In this document: in pieces, positions 1-5,642 of the stretch
How positions within the stretch are numbered: the stretch's first letter is position 1
How the letters are laid out: the number at the start of each line of letters is the position of its first letter
DNA from: Bacillota bacterium
GTDB taxonomy: Bacteria > Bacillota > Clostridia > Acetivibrionales > DSM-1351
Assembly (NCBI GenBank): GCA_023436515.1
Contig: JAEZIV010000305.1
Coordinates: forward strand, 1-5,657
Direction: 5' to 3'
DNA: 5,657 bases
The notes under the pieces: generated by a model
What the model saw: the letters and a program-made list of their open reading frames with translations, nothing else
Database searches by the model: none
Told to the model about the DNA's origin: nothing
Program-made: the position numbers and the translations under genes

Positions 1-380
1 GTATTGCATATGATCCACATAATGCAGATGCCTTTTTAAATGATCTTGAGACGTTTGGTGTTGATTGCGTTGAAATCGTACAAAGTGCAAGGAACTTGAA
101 TGACCCGACTGTTGATTTTAAACTCGAAGTTGATGCAAAAAATGTTATTTATGATAAAAAAAATAAGCTGCTTACATGGAGCGCTTCAAATGCTAAAAAG
201 GTAGGGAATAGCTTTGGAGAGATAAAAATTGATAAAGGGAATAACGAAAAAGAAAAAAACAAAAACAAGTTCAAAAGAATTGACCCTATAGCGGCAGTAG
301 TTGATGCACACAAACTTGCAATGACAAGTGAAGATACAACACCAGTATATAAAACCGGTAATGAAATATTTAGCATATGA
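1..380 (+). CDS. terL: Phage terminase large subunit, C-terminal fragment (nuclease domain)
   Basis: This is the DNA-packaging motor and nuclease; only the last 125 codons are in the window, and the frame is open from base 3 so the gene begins upstream. The fragment starts at IAYDPHNADAF, a motif common in HK97/YmfN-type terminases whose Asp probably corresponds to a metal-binding acidic residue of the RNase H-like nuclease (inference). It continues through a 'SARNLNDPTVDFK' segment, where the family usually has a helix after the QS/QT motif, and 'LLTWSASNA', matching the usual 'LRWCVSNA'-like strand. Near the end is RIDPIAAVVDAHKLA (residues 92-106), the conserved C-terminal signature carrying the last catalytic Asp. 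Between them lies a Lys/Asn/Glu-rich linker coded by an A-rich run. The ATPase domain (Walker motifs) is outside the window. The stop is followed almost at once by the next gene, whose SD overlaps this stop codon. The assignment to large terminase is firm; the exact subfamily is not. Confidence 0.93.
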   Translation, partial: IAYDPHNADAFLNDLETFGVDCVEIVQSARNLNDPTVDFKLEVDAKNVIYDKKNKLLTWSASNAKKVGNSFGEIKIDKGNNEKEKNKNKFKRIDPIAAVVDAHKLAMTSEDTTPVYKTGNEIFSI

Positions 381-385
381 GGTGA
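379..385 (+). promoter_or_regulatory. SD that sets the TTG start at 391
   Basis: GAGGTGA lies five bases before TTG 391 and overlaps the terminase stop codon. It favours TTG 391 over the in-frame upstream ATG at 361 and GTG at 328, neither of which has a comparable SD. Translation of the small membrane protein is therefore likely coupled to the end of terminase translation. Confidence 0.7.
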
Positions 386-390
386 GAACA

Positions 391-585
391 TTGTTTAAGA
401 AGTTAATAAAAAAAGTTAAAACGATAATAATAAAATATCCAGTAACAGTACTTGATCTAACTGGGATAATAGCAGGCATTGTTTTAATTGCAATAGGTAT
501 ATATAAAATTTACCCTCCCGCAATGTTCATAATAGTCGGAGGCATATTAGCTTTTCCCGGAATAAAATCAAAGGCGGTGAAATAA
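391..585 (+). CDS. Small two-helix membrane protein between terminase and portal
   Basis: The product is 64 residues from the TTG start at 391, chosen because it has a well-placed SD. It opens with a basic stretch (MFKKLIKKVK), then a hydrophobic segment at about residues 17-38, a short polar turn (YKIYPP), a second hydrophobic segment at about 44-57, and a basic tail (KSKAVK). This predicts a helical hairpin with both basic ends in the cytoplasm. Short two-helix proteins at exactly this position are known in Lactococcus, Lactobacillus and Clostridium phages, some annotated as DUF1056 'putative head-tail joining' proteins; the match here rests on size, topology and position, not on a search. 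A membrane protein is odd in a head operon and the role is unknown. The stop TAA abuts the portal start codon with no gap. Confidence 0.75.
   Translation: MFKKLIKKVKTIIIKYPVTVLDLTGIIAGIVLIAIGIYKIYPPAMFIIVGGILAFPGIKSKAVK
572..580 (+). promoter_or_regulatory. SD that sets the TTG start of the portal gene
   Basis: AGGCGGTGA ends five bases before TTG 586. It lies inside the last codons of the membrane-protein gene, whose TAA directly precedes the portal TTG. This makes TTG the real portal start and suggests coupled translation. Confidence 0.75.
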
Positions 586-1857
586 TTGGGATTAATTAAA
601 AACTTATCCGAAGGATTTACTCTGTCACAAGCTCCTCCAGGATGGGTATTATCAGGATATGGTGGAAGAGCATCAAAAACAGGAGTAGTAGTAAATGAAC
701 ATACAGCCATGCAATTTACGGCTGTATATTCATGTATTCAGGTTTTATCTCAAACCCTTGCTTCAATGCCCATAATCCTTTATCGTGACCGCAAAAGTGG
801 AGATAAAAGCAGTGGCAAGGACAGAGCAGTCGACCATCCTTTATATGACATTCTCAAAACTGCTCCAAATAAAGAGATACCAAGCATGTACTTAAAAGAA
901 ACAATGATGGGTCATATATGCAGTTCAGGGAATGGCTACTCACAAATACAGCGTAATAGAAGGGGTGAAGTAATAAGTTTAAATCTTCTACCTTGGACCG
1001 TTACGGATGTTAAGAGAAATGTAAGTACCTATGAGATTGAATACACCACAAATGACAGAGGAAAATCAATAAAACTAGATCCTTCAGAAATTCTTCACAT
1101 CCCAGGACTTGGGTTTGATGGGGTAAAAGGTTATTCTCCTATAAGGATGGCAATGGAAGCCATAGGACTTGGTATGGCCGCTGAGGAATTTGGAGCAACA
1201 TTCTTCGGGAATGGAGCACATGCTGGAGGAATAGTTGAATATGAAGACAGAATGAGCCCTGATGCAAAAGATACCTTCAGAAAAGCTTTTAATGAAAAGT
1301 ATGGTAAAAGCAACTCTGTTTTATTTCTTGAAAACGGTTCGAAATTTACAAAGGTAGCAATACCAAATAATGAAGCCCAATTTTTAGAAACCAGAAGGTT
1401 TCAAAAAGAAGAAATAGCAAGCATTTACCGTGTACCACTGCATCTAATTCAAGACCTTGAACGCTCAACGAACAACAATATTGAACATCAGAGTCTTGAA
1501 TTTGTCATGTATACCATGCTTCCATGGTTCACACGTTGGGAACAGTTTATTAACTTCAAGCTGTTAACCAAAGAAGAACGCCAAAAAGGATATTTTGCAG
1601 AGTTCCTAATCAATGCACTTCTACGCGGAGATACAGCTGCAAGAGCACAAATGTTACACCTTATGAGGCAGGATGGAGTTATTAACGCAGATCAGTGGCG
1701 TGAACTTGAAAACATGAATCCACAGGAAGACGGTCAAGGAAAGCATTACCTCATTAACGGTAATATGATTTCTGTAGATACAGCAGCGAAGCAACCCCCA
1801 AGGCAAGCACAAGACCAGCAAGCACCAAAACCGTCGGAAGGACGTCAAAACACATGA
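586..1857 (+). CDS. Phage portal protein, HK97 family
   Basis: The portal forms the ring (usually a dodecamer) at one capsid vertex; it seeds prohead assembly, is the DNA channel and docks terminase and connector. The product is 423 residues, normal for the HK97-type Phage_portal family. Recognisable family segments are the N-terminal AMQFTAVYSCIQVLSQTLA and 'MPIILYRD' (about 41-67), 'DHPLYDILKTAPN' (about 83-95), and 'GNGYSQIQRNRRGEV'. Further along come 'DPSEILHIPG...GYSPI', 'FFGNGAHAGGIVEY', and 'EAQFLETRRFQKEEIASIYRVPLHLI', followed by 'NNNIEHQSLEFVMYTMLPW'. The C-terminal end is Gln/Pro-rich and looks disordered. The start is TTG, supported by an SD five bases upstream and by the TAA of the previous gene just before it. 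Its stop is followed directly by a second TGA and overlaps an ATG at 1854. Assignment is very secure. Confidence 0.97.
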   Translation: MGLIKNLSEGFTLSQAPPGWVLSGYGGRASKTGVVVNEHTAMQFTAVYSCIQVLSQTLASMPIILYRDRKSGDKSSGKDRAVDHPLYDILKTAPNKEIPSMYLKETMMGHICSSGNGYSQIQRNRRGEVISLNLLPWTVTDVKRNVSTYEIEYTTNDRGKSIKLDPSEILHIPGLGFDGVKGYSPIRMAMEAIGLGMAAEEFGATFFGNGAHAGGIVEYEDRMSPDAKDTFRKAFNEKYGKSNSVLFLENGSKFTKVAIPNNEAQFLETRRFQKEEIASIYRVPLHLIQDLERSTNNNIEHQSLEFVMYTMLPWFTRWEQFINFKLLTKEERQKGYFAEFLINALLRGDTAARAQMLHLMRQDGVINADQWRELENMNPQEDGQGKHYLINGNMISVDTAAKQPPRQAQDQQAPKPSEGRQNT

Positions 1858-1952
1858 TGAAGGGATATGTTACAAAAGAAAACAAAGATCAGACACCTAA
1901 ACCGGCAAAAGTACAAAGCTCAGATGGAACATTCACTAAGAAAGGAGGATAA
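1854..1952 (+). CDS. Possible 32-residue linker ORF between portal and protease
   Basis: An ATG overlaps the portal stop (ATGA arrangement) and begins a 32-codon frame coding a Lys-rich, hydrophilic peptide that ends in TKKGG. Its TAA at 1950-1952 sits one base before the protease ATG, and its last codons are the protease SD itself. A weak SD (GGAAGGA, 1836-1842) lies 11 bases upstream. Placement suggests either a real small protein or a frame that keeps ribosomes moving from portal to protease; it could also be chance, since the frame is short. No family is recognised. The frame is open upstream to 1764, so a fused portal C-terminus by -1 frameshift is possible in principle, but no canonical slippery site is seen. 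Confidence 0.35.
   Translation: MMKGYVTKENKDQTPKPAKVQSSDGTFTKKGG
1941..1949 (+). promoter_or_regulatory. Strong SD that sets the prohead protease start
   Basis: AAAGGAGGA is a near-perfect anti-SD complement, with its GGAGG core five bases before ATG 1954. The in-frame ATG at 1867 has only AAGGGA two bases away, too close to work well. The protease therefore begins at 1954, not 1867. Confidence 0.85.
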
Positions 1953-1953
1953 C

Positions 1954-2712
1954 ATGCCTTACATAAGCATAGATGAATACAAAAAGAGGTTTAAAAAAGG
2001 CGAAGATATGGCTGATACAGGAATACTGAAACAGTTCATAATTGAGCCTATTACTAAATCCCAAGAAACGCAGGACGGCTTAGAGATTGATTTTATTATA
2101 TCCACTCAAACCGTTGACAGAGATCAGGACAGCATAGCCATAAACGGCTGGGAACTTGACAATTACCGTAAAAATCCAGTGGTTTTGTGGGCGCATGACA
2201 GCAGACAACCGCCTGTTGCTCGGTCATTAAGTGAATGGATTCAGGATGAAAAACTAAAATCAACTGCACAATTTACTCCAAAAGACTTAAATCCCTTTGG
2301 GTACATGACTGGGCAGATGTACTTAAAGGGATTTTTAAATGCTGTCAGCGTTGGGTTTAGAAGTCAGGAAGCCAAATGGGCAGCAGATGATCAAAACAGG
2401 CCATGGGGAATTGATTATTTCAAACAGGAATTACTAGAATACAGCTGTGTTCCTGTACCAGCTAACCCTGAAGCTTTGGTTGATGCTAAATCAGCAGGAA
2501 TTGACCTTGACCCGATGATTGATTGGGTTGAGCGTGTTTTGGATGATGGAATACTGGTACCTAAAGCAAGAGCAGAAAAGATTTACTCTATTTTGAGTAG
2601 AAAATCCACTTTCATTATTCCTAAAACAGTTGAAATGCCTGAAAAGCTGGAAAACAATCAGCTTTTTATATATGAAAAGCAAATTCAAATAAATTTAAAC
2701 GGAGGTATCTAA
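1954..2712 (+). CDS. Prohead serine protease, HK97 (U35) family
   Basis: The maturation protease is packaged inside the prohead, where it removes the delta region of the capsid protein and then itself. The product is 252 residues from ATG 1954. The conserved core runs from about residue 43 to 175: 'IDFIISTQTVDRDQDSIAING' entry strands, the likely catalytic His81 in VVLWAHD, and the likely catalytic Ser132 in LNAVSVGF. These are followed by LLEYSCVPVPANPEA (160-174), the usual 'E-S-VPVPANP-A' block. A tail of about 70 residues follows the core; it contains a helix-like segment (DWVERVLDDGI) and is not assigned. The gene ends one base before the capsid ATG and contains its SD. The order portal-protease-capsid and the His/Ser motifs make the call firm. 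Confidence 0.95.
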   Translation: MPYISIDEYKKRFKKGEDMADTGILKQFIIEPITKSQETQDGLEIDFIISTQTVDRDQDSIAINGWELDNYRKNPVVLWAHDSRQPPVARSLSEWIQDEKLKSTAQFTPKDLNPFGYMTGQMYLKGFLNAVSVGFRSQEAKWAADDQNRPWGIDYFKQELLEYSCVPVPANPEALVDAKSAGIDLDPMIDWVERVLDDGILVPKARAEKIYSILSRKSTFIIPKTVEMPEKLENNQLFIYEKQIQINLNGGI

Positions 2713-2713
2713 A

Positions 2714-3946
2714 ATGAAGTACAAAGAAATATTGGCAAAAATTACTGAAAAGGCAAAAGCCCAGCAGGTTTTAGTTGAAAAGGCCAAAACTGAAAAAAGA
2801 GATATCAATGAGGATGAAATAAAGCAGTTTAATGCTCTTCAAACTGATATTGAAAATCTGAAAATTCAGGCTGATGTAGCACAAAAAATGGAAGAAAATG
2901 AAAAGTTCCTTGATGAGCCTGCAACAAAATCTGTTATACCATCAGTAATGGAAACTCAGGAAGAAAAGTTGGATGATGGCGGCTTCAAAAACGTTGGTGA
3001 GTTCCTTCACTGCGTAAAAAATGGAGATTCAAAGGGAAGATTAAAGGCTCTTTCCACCAGTGATGCAGGTATTCTAATTCCGGCACAGTTCAGTACTAAT
3101 ATACTGAGATTATCCGGAGAGGATGAAATAGTTGCACCAAGAGCAACAAACATTCCAGCTGGTAATCCTCCAGATGCACCATTTACAATTCCATACCTAC
3201 AGCAGGGAGCAGACGGAGTTTTAGGCGGTGTTCAGCTCAACTGGACATCTGAAGAAAAAGAAGTAAAAGATGTAAAGGATCCAGTAATAAAAGACTTAAC
3301 ACTGACACCGCAGGAAGTTTCAGGTATGGCAACAATCAACAATAAAACACTTATGAACTGGGAAGCATCAGGAACCTTTGTTGAGACATTGCTAAGAATG
3401 GCATGGACTTCCGGCAGAGATTCCAAATTCCTTGGAGGCTCAGGCGCAGGATGTCCACTTGGAATAAGGTTTGCACCTGGAGCAATTGTAGTAAAAAGAG
3501 ATACATCTGGCACATTTAAATTCATAGATGCAGCAATAATGCTATCAAGAGTTCTTCCTGAGGCCATGAGTGATCTGTTATGGACAATATCAATAACTCT
3601 ATTACCTACAGTCGTTACTATGAAAGATGAGTCAGGGAGATTGATTTATGTTGCTGGTGATGCAACAAAGGGGATTCCATCAACATTGATCGGAATACCT
3701 GTAAAGTGGACAGGCAAAACACCTACAAAAGGTAAGAAAGCAGATGTAATGCTTGCAAATTTCTCATACTATCTCACAAAAGCAGGTTCAGGACCGTATG
3801 TTGCTATTTCTGAGCATGTCAAGTTCACAACCAGCCAGACAGTATTTAAAATTGTTGCTAATACTGATGGTCAGCCATGGGTTAAAGAACCTTTAACGCT
3901 GGAAGATGGAGAAACAACAGTTTCACCATATGTAATTCTTGAATAA
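2714..3946 (+). CDS. Major capsid protein, HK97 fold, with N-terminal delta (scaffold) region
   Basis: This is the shell protein. It is 410 residues, typical of HK97-type precursors. GGAGG at 2701-2705 lies eight bases before ATG. Residues 1 to about 65 are charged, Lys/Glu-rich and strongly helical with heptad-like spacing, as in the delta domain that acts as an internal scaffold and is cut off by the protease. A Pro/Glu-rich linker (about 66-90) follows. The mature protein probably begins in or near this linker, before 'VGEFLHCV' (about 94-101), which looks like the N-arm. 'STSDAGILIPAQF' (114-126) is the usual 'STSDGGYLVP' signature. Next come the E-loop and P-domain-like region, then 'GSGAGCPLGI' (242-251), the family's 'GTG-P-GI' motif, and an A-domain with 'IPSTLIGIPV' and 'NFSYYL'. 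The cleavage site is inferred only. This is the last gene before the first real intergenic gap. Confidence 0.96.
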   Translation: MKYKEILAKITEKAKAQQVLVEKAKTEKRDINEDEIKQFNALQTDIENLKIQADVAQKMEENEKFLDEPATKSVIPSVMETQEEKLDDGGFKNVGEFLHCVKNGDSKGRLKALSTSDAGILIPAQFSTNILRLSGEDEIVAPRATNIPAGNPPDAPFTIPYLQQGADGVLGGVQLNWTSEEKEVKDVKDPVIKDLTLTPQEVSGMATINNKTLMNWEASGTFVETLLRMAWTSGRDSKFLGGSGAGCPLGIRFAPGAIVVKRDTSGTFKFIDAAIMLSRVLPEAMSDLLWTISITLLPTVVTMKDESGRLIYVAGDATKGIPSTLIGIPVKWTGKTPTKGKKADVMLANFSYYLTKAGSGPYVAISEHVKFTTSQTVFKIVANTDGQPWVKEPLTLEDGETTVSPYVILE

Positions 3947-3951
3947 TAAGT

Positions 3952-3966
3952 CCGGGCTTGTCCCGG
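3952..3966 (+). terminator. Short GC hairpin just after the capsid gene
   Basis: CCGGG (3952-3956) pairs with CCCGG (3962-3966) around a five-base loop, six bases after the capsid stop. It is followed by AAATCTTTTAAT, only four consecutive T, so it is at best a weak intrinsic terminator. It may lower read-through so that capsid mRNA exceeds downstream mRNA, or protect the 3' end of a capsid transcript. No promoter is evident in the rest of the gap, which carries only the SD of the next gene. Confidence 0.4.
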
Positions 3967-4001
3967 CAAATCTTTTAATAAAATAAACTGGAGGTAAAAA
4001 C

Positions 4002-4736
4002 ATGAAACAGCTATACAAACGTGCAAAATTGGACGTTGGCCTTGTACCGCAGGTCTTAAACAACAGCAATGCAACAGGTCGATATTATCATGCCTCAATG
4101 TTCCGTAGACTTTTAGCAGTTCTGACAGTAGGTGCTATGGCAGCAACCAAAACCGCTAAAATCGAAATATTACAGGCAAAGGACGGAAGCGGAACAGAAG
4201 CTAAAGGTATTCCAACAACAGCCGGACAGGTAGCAGTAGCACAGATTACTGCTAATACAAAAGTGACAGAGGCTACTTTGACACTGGCAACAGTACTTAA
4301 TACACATTCCGTAAAAATAAACGGACTGACATTCACCGCACATACAGACACAACTACAATTTCATTAAGGCAGTTTGCAATAACAGGCGATGATACCGCA
4401 GATGCCGCCGAACTTGTAAAATGTATCAATGATGATACATATGGAGTTCCCGGAATTGTTGCCTCAAGTGCATCAGGTGTTGTAACTTTAAAAGCAGAAG
4501 CGGCCGGACAAGCACTTATTACCATATCCGATGCAGCAGCTACAATAACTCCTGCAACTACTCAGGCGCAGGCTTTTGTTGAGATTGATATTGGAAATCT
4601 CGACATTTATAACGGCTTTGAATATTTAGCCGTAAAGGTAACCAGTACTGCAAACGGTTCAGTAAGTGTAATTCTTATTGAAGGTGATTGCAGATTTGAA
4701 CCTGATCAGGCGTTTGCAGCCAGTGCAGTAGTTTAA
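4002..4736 (+). CDS. Probable accessory head or decoration protein with inserted beta-rich domain
   Basis: A 244-residue protein placed directly after the capsid gene, with a strong SD (GGAGGT, 3990-3995) six bases before ATG. It is Ala/Thr/Val-rich and predicted to be mostly beta, with no clear signal peptide. The outer parts (about 1-75 and 190-244) resemble small phage head-associated proteins: an N-terminal 'AKLDVGLVPQVLNNSNATG' segment, an 'AKIEILQAKDGSGTEAK' strand pair, and a late 'FVEIDIGNLDIYNGFEYLAVKV' strand set. The middle (about 88-182) has a separate pattern, 'VKINGLTFTAHT', 'GDDTADAAELVKCIND', 'GVPGIVASSASGVVTL'. That pattern recurs in phage and surface proteins as a beta-rich module. 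Family resemblance comes from memory of the pattern and from position; the decoration role is inference. It could instead be another minor virion protein. Confidence 0.6.
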   Translation: MKQLYKRAKLDVGLVPQVLNNSNATGRYYHASMFRRLLAVLTVGAMAATKTAKIEILQAKDGSGTEAKGIPTTAGQVAVAQITANTKVTEATLTLATVLNTHSVKINGLTFTAHTDTTTISLRQFAITGDDTADAAELVKCINDDTYGVPGIVASSASGVVTLKAEAAGQALITISDAAATITPATTQAQAFVEIDIGNLDIYNGFEYLAVKVTSTANGSVSVILIEGDCRFEPDQAFAASAVV

Positions 4737-4745
4737 TATTATGAG

Positions 4746-4774
4746 AAAGGTGGACGGGGAGGAAAAACCTCCCC
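4746..4774 (+). promoter_or_regulatory. Possible SD plus hairpin leader of the gene at 4784
   Basis: A perfect 7-bp stem, GGGGAGG (4756-4762) with CCTCCCC (4768-4774) around a five-A loop, ends nine bases before ATG 4784. No SD lies in the nine bases between stem and ATG. The purine run AAAGGTGG (4745-4752) lies just upstream of the stem; if the stem folds, it is effectively about 12 bases from the ATG. The stem's own GGGGAGG could also be an SD when unfolded but is then about 21 bases away. There is no T-run after the stem, so it is a poor intrinsic terminator. Confidence 0.5.
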
Positions 4775-4783
4775 TGAAATTGT

Positions 4784-5149
4784 ATGAAAAAAGCAATAAC
4801 TATAAAAAAAGCAAGACTTAATGGTGAAGATATACCTGAGAATACAATTGTTGACCTAGAAGATGATATATTTAAAATATGGGTAAAAGAAGGTATAGCT
4901 TTACCATATACTGAAAAGCTGTCTGAAGAGGATGGTGAGGTAAGCGGAACAAATTCCGACAAACCATCTGAAAAGGATGGTGAAACAGGCGACACAAGTA
5001 CCGACAAACCATCTGAGAAGGATGGTGAATCAATCGAAACAAGTACCGGTATACCACCCAAAAAGGATGGTGAAATAAATGAAACTAAAGATGATAAATC
5101 CACCGACAACGGAACCACTAAGTCTGGAAGAGGCAAAAAGCAAACTTAA
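4784..5149 (+). CDS. Small phage protein with short N-terminal domain and charged 15-residue repeats
   Basis: The product is 121 residues. Upstream in frame is a stop at 4775, and ATG 4784 is the only plausible start. Residues 1-43 form a compact-looking domain (ITIKKARLNGEDIPENTIVD, then 'DDIFKIWVKEGIALPY'). It resembles the small 'xxNGxxxxxGxxxxLxxxxAxxLxxxGxA' proteins found between capsid and connector genes of many phages; this is recall of a pattern, not a search result. Residues 45-104 are four 15-residue repeats of the type K-P-S-E-K-D-G-E plus a variable half, rich in Asp, Glu, Lys, Ser and Thr and surely disordered. The tail ends in GRGKKQT. The last 71 bases overlap the start of the connector gene in another frame. 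Function unknown; head association is inferred from position. The unusual leader hairpin is listed separately. Confidence 0.8.
   Translation: MKKAITIKKARLNGEDIPENTIVDLEDDIFKIWVKEGIALPYTEKLSEEDGEVSGTNSDKPSEKDGETGDTSTDKPSEKDGESIETSTGIPPKKDGEINETKDDKSTDNGTTKSGRGKKQT
4916..5095 (+). repeat. Four tandem 45-bp coding repeats
   Basis: Units are 4916-4960, 4961-5005, 5006-5050 and 5051-5095, each exactly 15 codons, so copy number can change without breaking the frame. Units 2 and 3 match at 38 of 45 positions; units 1 and 4 are more diverged. A ten-base core, AGGATGGTGA, is identical in all four (4929-4938, 4974-4983, 5019-5028, 5064-5073) and codes the KDGE/EDGE part. There are no spacers between units, so this is not a CRISPR array. 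Confidence 0.93.
5063..5073 (+). promoter_or_regulatory. Repeat-borne SD of the connector gene
   Basis: AAGGATGGTGA, the conserved core of the fourth 45-bp repeat, ends five bases before ATG 5079. Its GGTGA matches the anti-SD directly. It supports 5079 as the connector start although the start lies well inside the previous gene. Confidence 0.65.
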
Positions 5150-5642
5150 AGCTGAGGAAGAAGAGGATAGCACTATAAATAGTCTTATAGTACAAGCTAG
5201 AGAATGGTGCGAAGATTACCAAGGGAAAAAGTACATTACTCAGACTTTGGAAGCTTACCTTGATGAATTTCCAACCAGCGACATTGAATTTACTTTTTGT
5301 TCGCCGATTCAAGTCATTGAAAGCATTAAGTATATTGATGCTGAAGGGAGTGAAAATACTGTTGAGCCAAACTCTTATATTTTAGATGATGTATCATTTG
5401 TAAACAAAATAGTGCTGGCAAAAAATAAGAAATGGCCAACAGTAGCACTTCAAACTGTTAATGGTGTCAAAATCAGATTTGTAGCTGGATATGGAGATAT
5501 TGACACAGTCCCAGAGACAGTAAAATGGGCAATGATTCTTCATATGAAAACACTATATGAAGATTATAAACCTGAAGAACGGAAAAAGATTGAAGAGGCT
5601 CGCAATAATCTTCTCGGAATGAAAAGGGTGGTACCAGTATGA
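5079..5642 (+). CDS. Head-tail connector protein, gp6-like family
   Basis: This protein forms the adaptor ring below the portal after DNA packaging, as HK97 gp6 does. It is 187 residues. The N-terminus, MKLKMINPPTTEPLSLEEAK, then 'LKAEEEEDSTINSLIVQAREWCEDYQGKK', is the standard opening of the gp6/phiE125 gp8-like family and supports starting at ATG 5079 (ATG 5091 is a possible alternative four codons on). Later family-like segments are 'FCSPIQVIESIKYIDAEG' (73-90), 'NGVKIRFVAGYGD' (128-140) and 'VPETVKWAMILHMKTLYED' (144-162). The first 71 bases overlap the repeat protein gene in a different frame. The stop overlaps the next gene's ATG by four bases (ATGA). The family call is strong. Confidence 0.92.
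   Translation: MKLKMINPPTTEPLSLEEAKSKLKAEEEEDSTINSLIVQAREWCEDYQGKKYITQTLEAYLDEFPTSDIEFTFCSPIQVIESIKYIDAEGSENTVEPNSYILDDVSFVNKIVLAKNKKWPTVALQTVNGVKIRFVAGYGDIDTVPETVKWAMILHMKTLYEDYKPEERKKIEEARNNLLGMKRVVPV

Noticed and set aside
254..260. A AAA AAC slippery heptamer in frame in the terminase gene, a classic -1 frameshift site
   Set aside because: Slipping back one base meets a stop at about 281 and would remove the conserved RIDP nuclease motif. It lies in an A-rich Lys/Asn linker and is most likely chance.
328..390. Longer starts (GTG 328, ATG 361) for the small membrane protein
   Set aside because: They lack a good SD and would add a polar segment coded inside the terminase gene; TTG 391 has GAGGTGA at ideal distance.
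1764..1857. Portal C-terminal extension by -1 frameshift into the 32-codon frame
   Set aside because: The alternate frame is open here, but no canonical slippery heptamer is in register; a CCCCC run alone is weak support.
1867..1953. Upstream ATG 1867 as the prohead protease start
   Set aside because: Its purine run is only two bases from the ATG, whereas ATG 1954 has an AAAGGAGGA SD at good distance and starts a normal-length protease.
3232..3567. 111-codon open frame on the minus strand
   Set aside because: It is antisense to the conserved core of the major capsid protein and has no features of its own.
4098..4148. Hydrophobic stretch near the N-terminus of the accessory head protein as a signal peptide or membrane segment
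   Set aside because: The segment (about residues 33-49) is short, starts more than 30 residues in, and alternates like beta strands; a virion protein translated with the head genes is expected to be cytoplasmic.
4088..4525. 145-codon open frame on the minus strand
   Set aside because: It lies wholly inside the accessory head protein gene, has no convincing SD or recognisable domain, and reads as a shadow of an Ala/Thr-rich coding region.
4916..5095. CRISPR-like array
   Set aside because: Repeats are directly adjacent with no spacers, diverged, in frame, and part of a translated gene.
4675..5136. 153-codon open frame on the minus strand with repeated Ser/Pro-rich units
   Set aside because: Its repeats are simply the complement of the 45-bp coding repeats, and it runs across the leader hairpin and two plus-strand genes.
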